Positions 61,227 to 64,000 of a stretch of 64,000 nucleotides of DNA are shown piece after piece. Location: the NCBI GenBank assembly GCA_021234535.1, contig CM037840.1:15641415-15705414 (forward strand), written 5' to 3'. Source of the stretch: Stichopus chloronotus (lineage: Eukaryota; Echinodermata; Holothuroidea; Aspidochirotida; Stichopodidae). Position numbers and translations under genes: made by a program. The notes below the pieces were generated by a model that worked only from the letters and a program-made list of their open reading frames with translations, was not told where the DNA came from and did not search any database. Each line of letters begins with the position of its first letter. The first letter of the stretch is position 1.

Positions 61227-61864
61227 GGATTGTAATCCGATAATCCAAGCTTAAAGGAAGAACTGCGCTGGAGAGAGCCACAGTACACCAATCAATGTTT
61301 GGAATACTGAAGTAGACTTAGATAAGATGTATGCCTTATAGTAAAATTGGCAGGCGGAATTAAAGTCACGCCAAGGCTCATGAATGAAATGTAAACAGAT
61401 GTGATTGACAACTCCATATGTTATAAATACCGGGTTTTTCTCATTTAAATTTTATGTAGGCAATGTAAGCGACCTTTGCTCGTCACTTCCTACTTCAGTC
61501 GTTATTTTACCAGGCTAAAATCTACCATTGGATAAAAACGACAATCAACAAGCTTAAGATTTTTCCACTCAGTGTTGTAATTCTTAGTGAACAAACAACG
61601 CAACGTGCAACCTACAAATGACGAAAAATACTGACGTATTGCCTCAATGGTATCAAAAGACAGTCATGTTAAAAGCAGAATTTTCAAATAGGGTGGATGT
61701 AAAAATTGCATGGAAGAACAATATGCAAAATTTTGCAAATTTGTGCAGGGTAAGAGCGCCTAACCGCAAGACATCAACGACTTTCTCATGAAAATATGTA
61801 ATAGACTTGAAAATGTGTAATAACATGAAGACATGTAACGACATGTAAAAACATGTAACAGGTA
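61227..61864. other. 5' flank of NXPE-C, no gene recognised
   Basis: GTACTGTGGCTC on the minus strand near 61285 resembles the flank of copy B. Otherwise non-coding. Confidence 0.45.
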
Positions 61865-63930
61865 AGCAATCCACGGAGTTGCAAATCTCACCCCTGTCGT
61901 TTTGCTTACCCATTTTCCCAAAGTATGCTATAGTCTACATTTCATCAGTTGATTCAGATTGTGCATAGGAGTGCTATTGATCTTTAGTCACGGAATTTAT
62001 TGGTTATTATTTACAAAAAGTTACTGCAAAATGTAACACAAAAGCATTGCACTATTGCAAACATTAAGCAAAGTTGTCAAATCAATGTGTTACTCATGAA
62101 TTTTCACAAACTGACCCGATAATGACCTTTGACCTCCATGGAAACAAGTTTGGTACAACTATACCTACTAATGATAATAATATCAGTTCAAGAGTCCCTG
62201 TTACAGATATAATGTTCACCACTTTTGCAAGTTGATTTATATTGACCTCGAATGCCATATAAGCACTTCCAAATGGAATGAGCTTCTAATTGTGCTTATA
62301 GTGACGTAACCAACATACTACGTGTGTACGCATTCCAAGTTTCCCTGCCTGACATGGTGTGCTCCTCCTTTTTTCGTAATTTGATCCTGCTGACCTGTAC
62401 GGTACACCTAAAAATGGTAGCTATGAGACAAATCAAACATTCAGGTTTTGTATAATTTGACCTATGTTGACCTTGTTTCACGTTAAGCCTTCAAAAAATC
62501 AATGTGGCTCTTGCACCTAATATAATACACCAATATATCAAATATGAGATCAGTCCAACATTAATTTGGTGAGATATATTGTTGATACTATTTTCTTTGT
62601 TTTCAAACATTATCCCCAAATGAATTGACTTTAACCATTATATGGAGATAGAATGTTAAACTGGATTTGCACTTCAACTTCTGCTGGCCTCAAATGACTT
62701 TTGAACTTCATCACAATTAGTTGGTTTCTTCTACTGACTGTGGTAAACCTACAGACTCAGTTTAAAAGCAACCATATCTCCCTTCTAAGGATATTTTACA
62801 AGAGTTTGCTGATGTGATCCATGCTGACCTTACGTGACACTTGACCCCTACGAAAACAGTAAGTTTCTTGTACCCATTGTGTGTCAACTACATACTTCAT
62901 ATGGGATCAGCTCCAGCTTTCCTGCCAGAGATATTGCACTTTAATACTTTAAAATAAAGTTTAGTAATCTGACCTGTCCTGACCTCATATGCCCTTTCAA
63001 TTCACCAACCAGAGAGACTGTCATTCCTACTTTGTGATTCGTAATATTTTATGAAGATAATTCCTAGCACACTGCATTGCAAAGCTAACAGTCATGACCA
63101 CTTAACCTTATCCTATACCTTTAGTTACAATTGTTCAACCTATGTCTATGAAAGTTGTAGACTTTCAGCAACTTGAACTTCTTGAGATACCGTGTTTAAA
63201 ATGCTTTCAAAGTATGGACGCAAGTACCCCTGAAATACATTAAATGACAGAGATATTCTAGTCAGCAAGGGCTACAATGAGTTCAGTTTGAAGTTTCAGT
63301 GGCTTTCACTTTTTGAGATATCTTGCTTACAAGGTTTTCAGACTTCAATAGGGATTATCTACTCTTGAAATATTGTTTAAAAGCCATTCTTAATATTTTC
63401 TCCATTTGACTACTAATGACACAAATGACCACCGACATCCACCGACATGGCTGTTTTTCTAGTTAGCATGAAGGATCCACAAGACAAGTATGAAAATCAT
63501 CCAAGTTTACCTCCTTTAGACATCCTGTTTACAATGTTTTCATAATTTGATGTGTGGTGACCCCAGTGACCTTCACCTTACGCAAAAGGGATCATCATTA
63601 AATAAGAGTCACTTACATGATAAACATATGATTTCTTAAGGTCTTAAGACACTGTATTAACTGTGAAAGCAAAGCGTCACATACACACATACGTATATAT
63701 GAACTCATACGTATACATACACTAGTGACATCAACATCACATATCCTTCTGCGTATAGTATGCAAGAAAAATCTACGTACCAAATATAAGTTCAGTCCAA
63801 CTGCTTTCCTTCTCAAGATACCACGTTTGGTATCAGGTTTTGTATTTTGACCATAGTGACCTCGAACGTGAGTATTGACTGTGATCTTTGCATTGAGCTC
63901 AGTTGTTAGACTATCTAGTAAAGCACAGAG
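61865..63930. repeat. Dispersed repeat, probable third relative
   Basis: Starts with GCAATCCACGGAGTTGCA, the head shared with 37018 and 46960. It continues with many TGACCT-containing words (GACCTTTGACCTCCATG at 62125, GTGACCTTCACCTTACG near 63567). A perfect DR1 13-mer lies at 62123-62135. The end is uncertain. Confidence 0.6.
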
Positions 63931-64000
63931 TAAAGGACTAAATTGTTACTGGCAATGGAATCATAAACTGTGGGCTGTGCAGCAACCACTTAAGTCATGG

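Noticed and set aside
1..64000. CRISPR arrays, rRNA or tRNA genes, bacterial operons
   Set aside because: None found. Repeats are satellites or transposons, and the genes have eukaryotic introns.

Overview
This 64-kb window looks like nuclear DNA of an animal, most likely an echinoderm and perhaps a sea cucumber. Genes are split by GT-AG introns. The sequence is AT-rich with many microsatellites, long poly-C tracts and scattered TAGGCCTA-type words, and it carries decayed Ty3/gypsy, LINE and DNA-transposon remnants. The organism call is an inference from composition, repeat style and the expanded gene family. Nothing prokaryotic was seen: no operons, rRNA, tRNA or CRISPR array.

The only genes I can assemble are three paralogues of the NXPE family (neurexophilin-like domain followed by a PC-esterase domain, anchored in the Golgi by a single N-terminal membrane helix). 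Their shared structure is four phase-matched coding exons of 153, 492, 173 and 814 nt, about 543 residues. Copy B (+, 24304-32151) is complete and intact. Copy C (-, 61201-42606) has every exon and splice site but lacks one G in a G-run of exon 2, and its intron 2 has grown to about 15.9 kb. Copy A (+, 4920-15307) is a wreck. Its exon 2 lies on the opposite strand with a 29-nt deletion. Exon 3 has a stop codon at a cysteine position. Exon 4 is split by a 3975-bp DNA transposon with clean terminal inverted repeats and a 3-bp target duplication. The catalytic DxxH motif has also lost its Asp.

Layout: 1-4.9 kb holds simple repeats, a gypsy RT scrap and a possible THAP-like scrap. 4.9-15.3 kb is NXPE-A with the transposon inside it. 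15.3-24.3 kb is intergenic, with a MITE, a 12-bp minisatellite, a LINE scrap and two blocks that recur downstream of B. 24.3-32.2 kb is NXPE-B. 32.2-42.6 kb is intergenic, with a LINE scrap, the matching duplicated blocks, a repeat rich in nuclear-receptor-like sites and a 160-bp satellite. 42.6-61.2 kb is NXPE-C, whose second intron holds a gypsy element, tandem repeats and a cysteine-rich orphan exon. 61.2-64 kb is dispersed repeat.

A and B, with their 3' flanks, look like two copies of a roughly 19-kb tandem segmental duplication. C is a third, inverted copy that converges on B. The family is thus in birth-and-death turnover, with one clear survivor, one borderline copy and one pseudogene. 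No wholly new system was found. The items most worth checking are the transposon that split NXPE-A and its poorly classified protein, the internally inverted exon, five perfect DR1 sites carried by dispersed repeats, and a satellite whose units carry AG|GTAAGT recursive-splice-like motifs.
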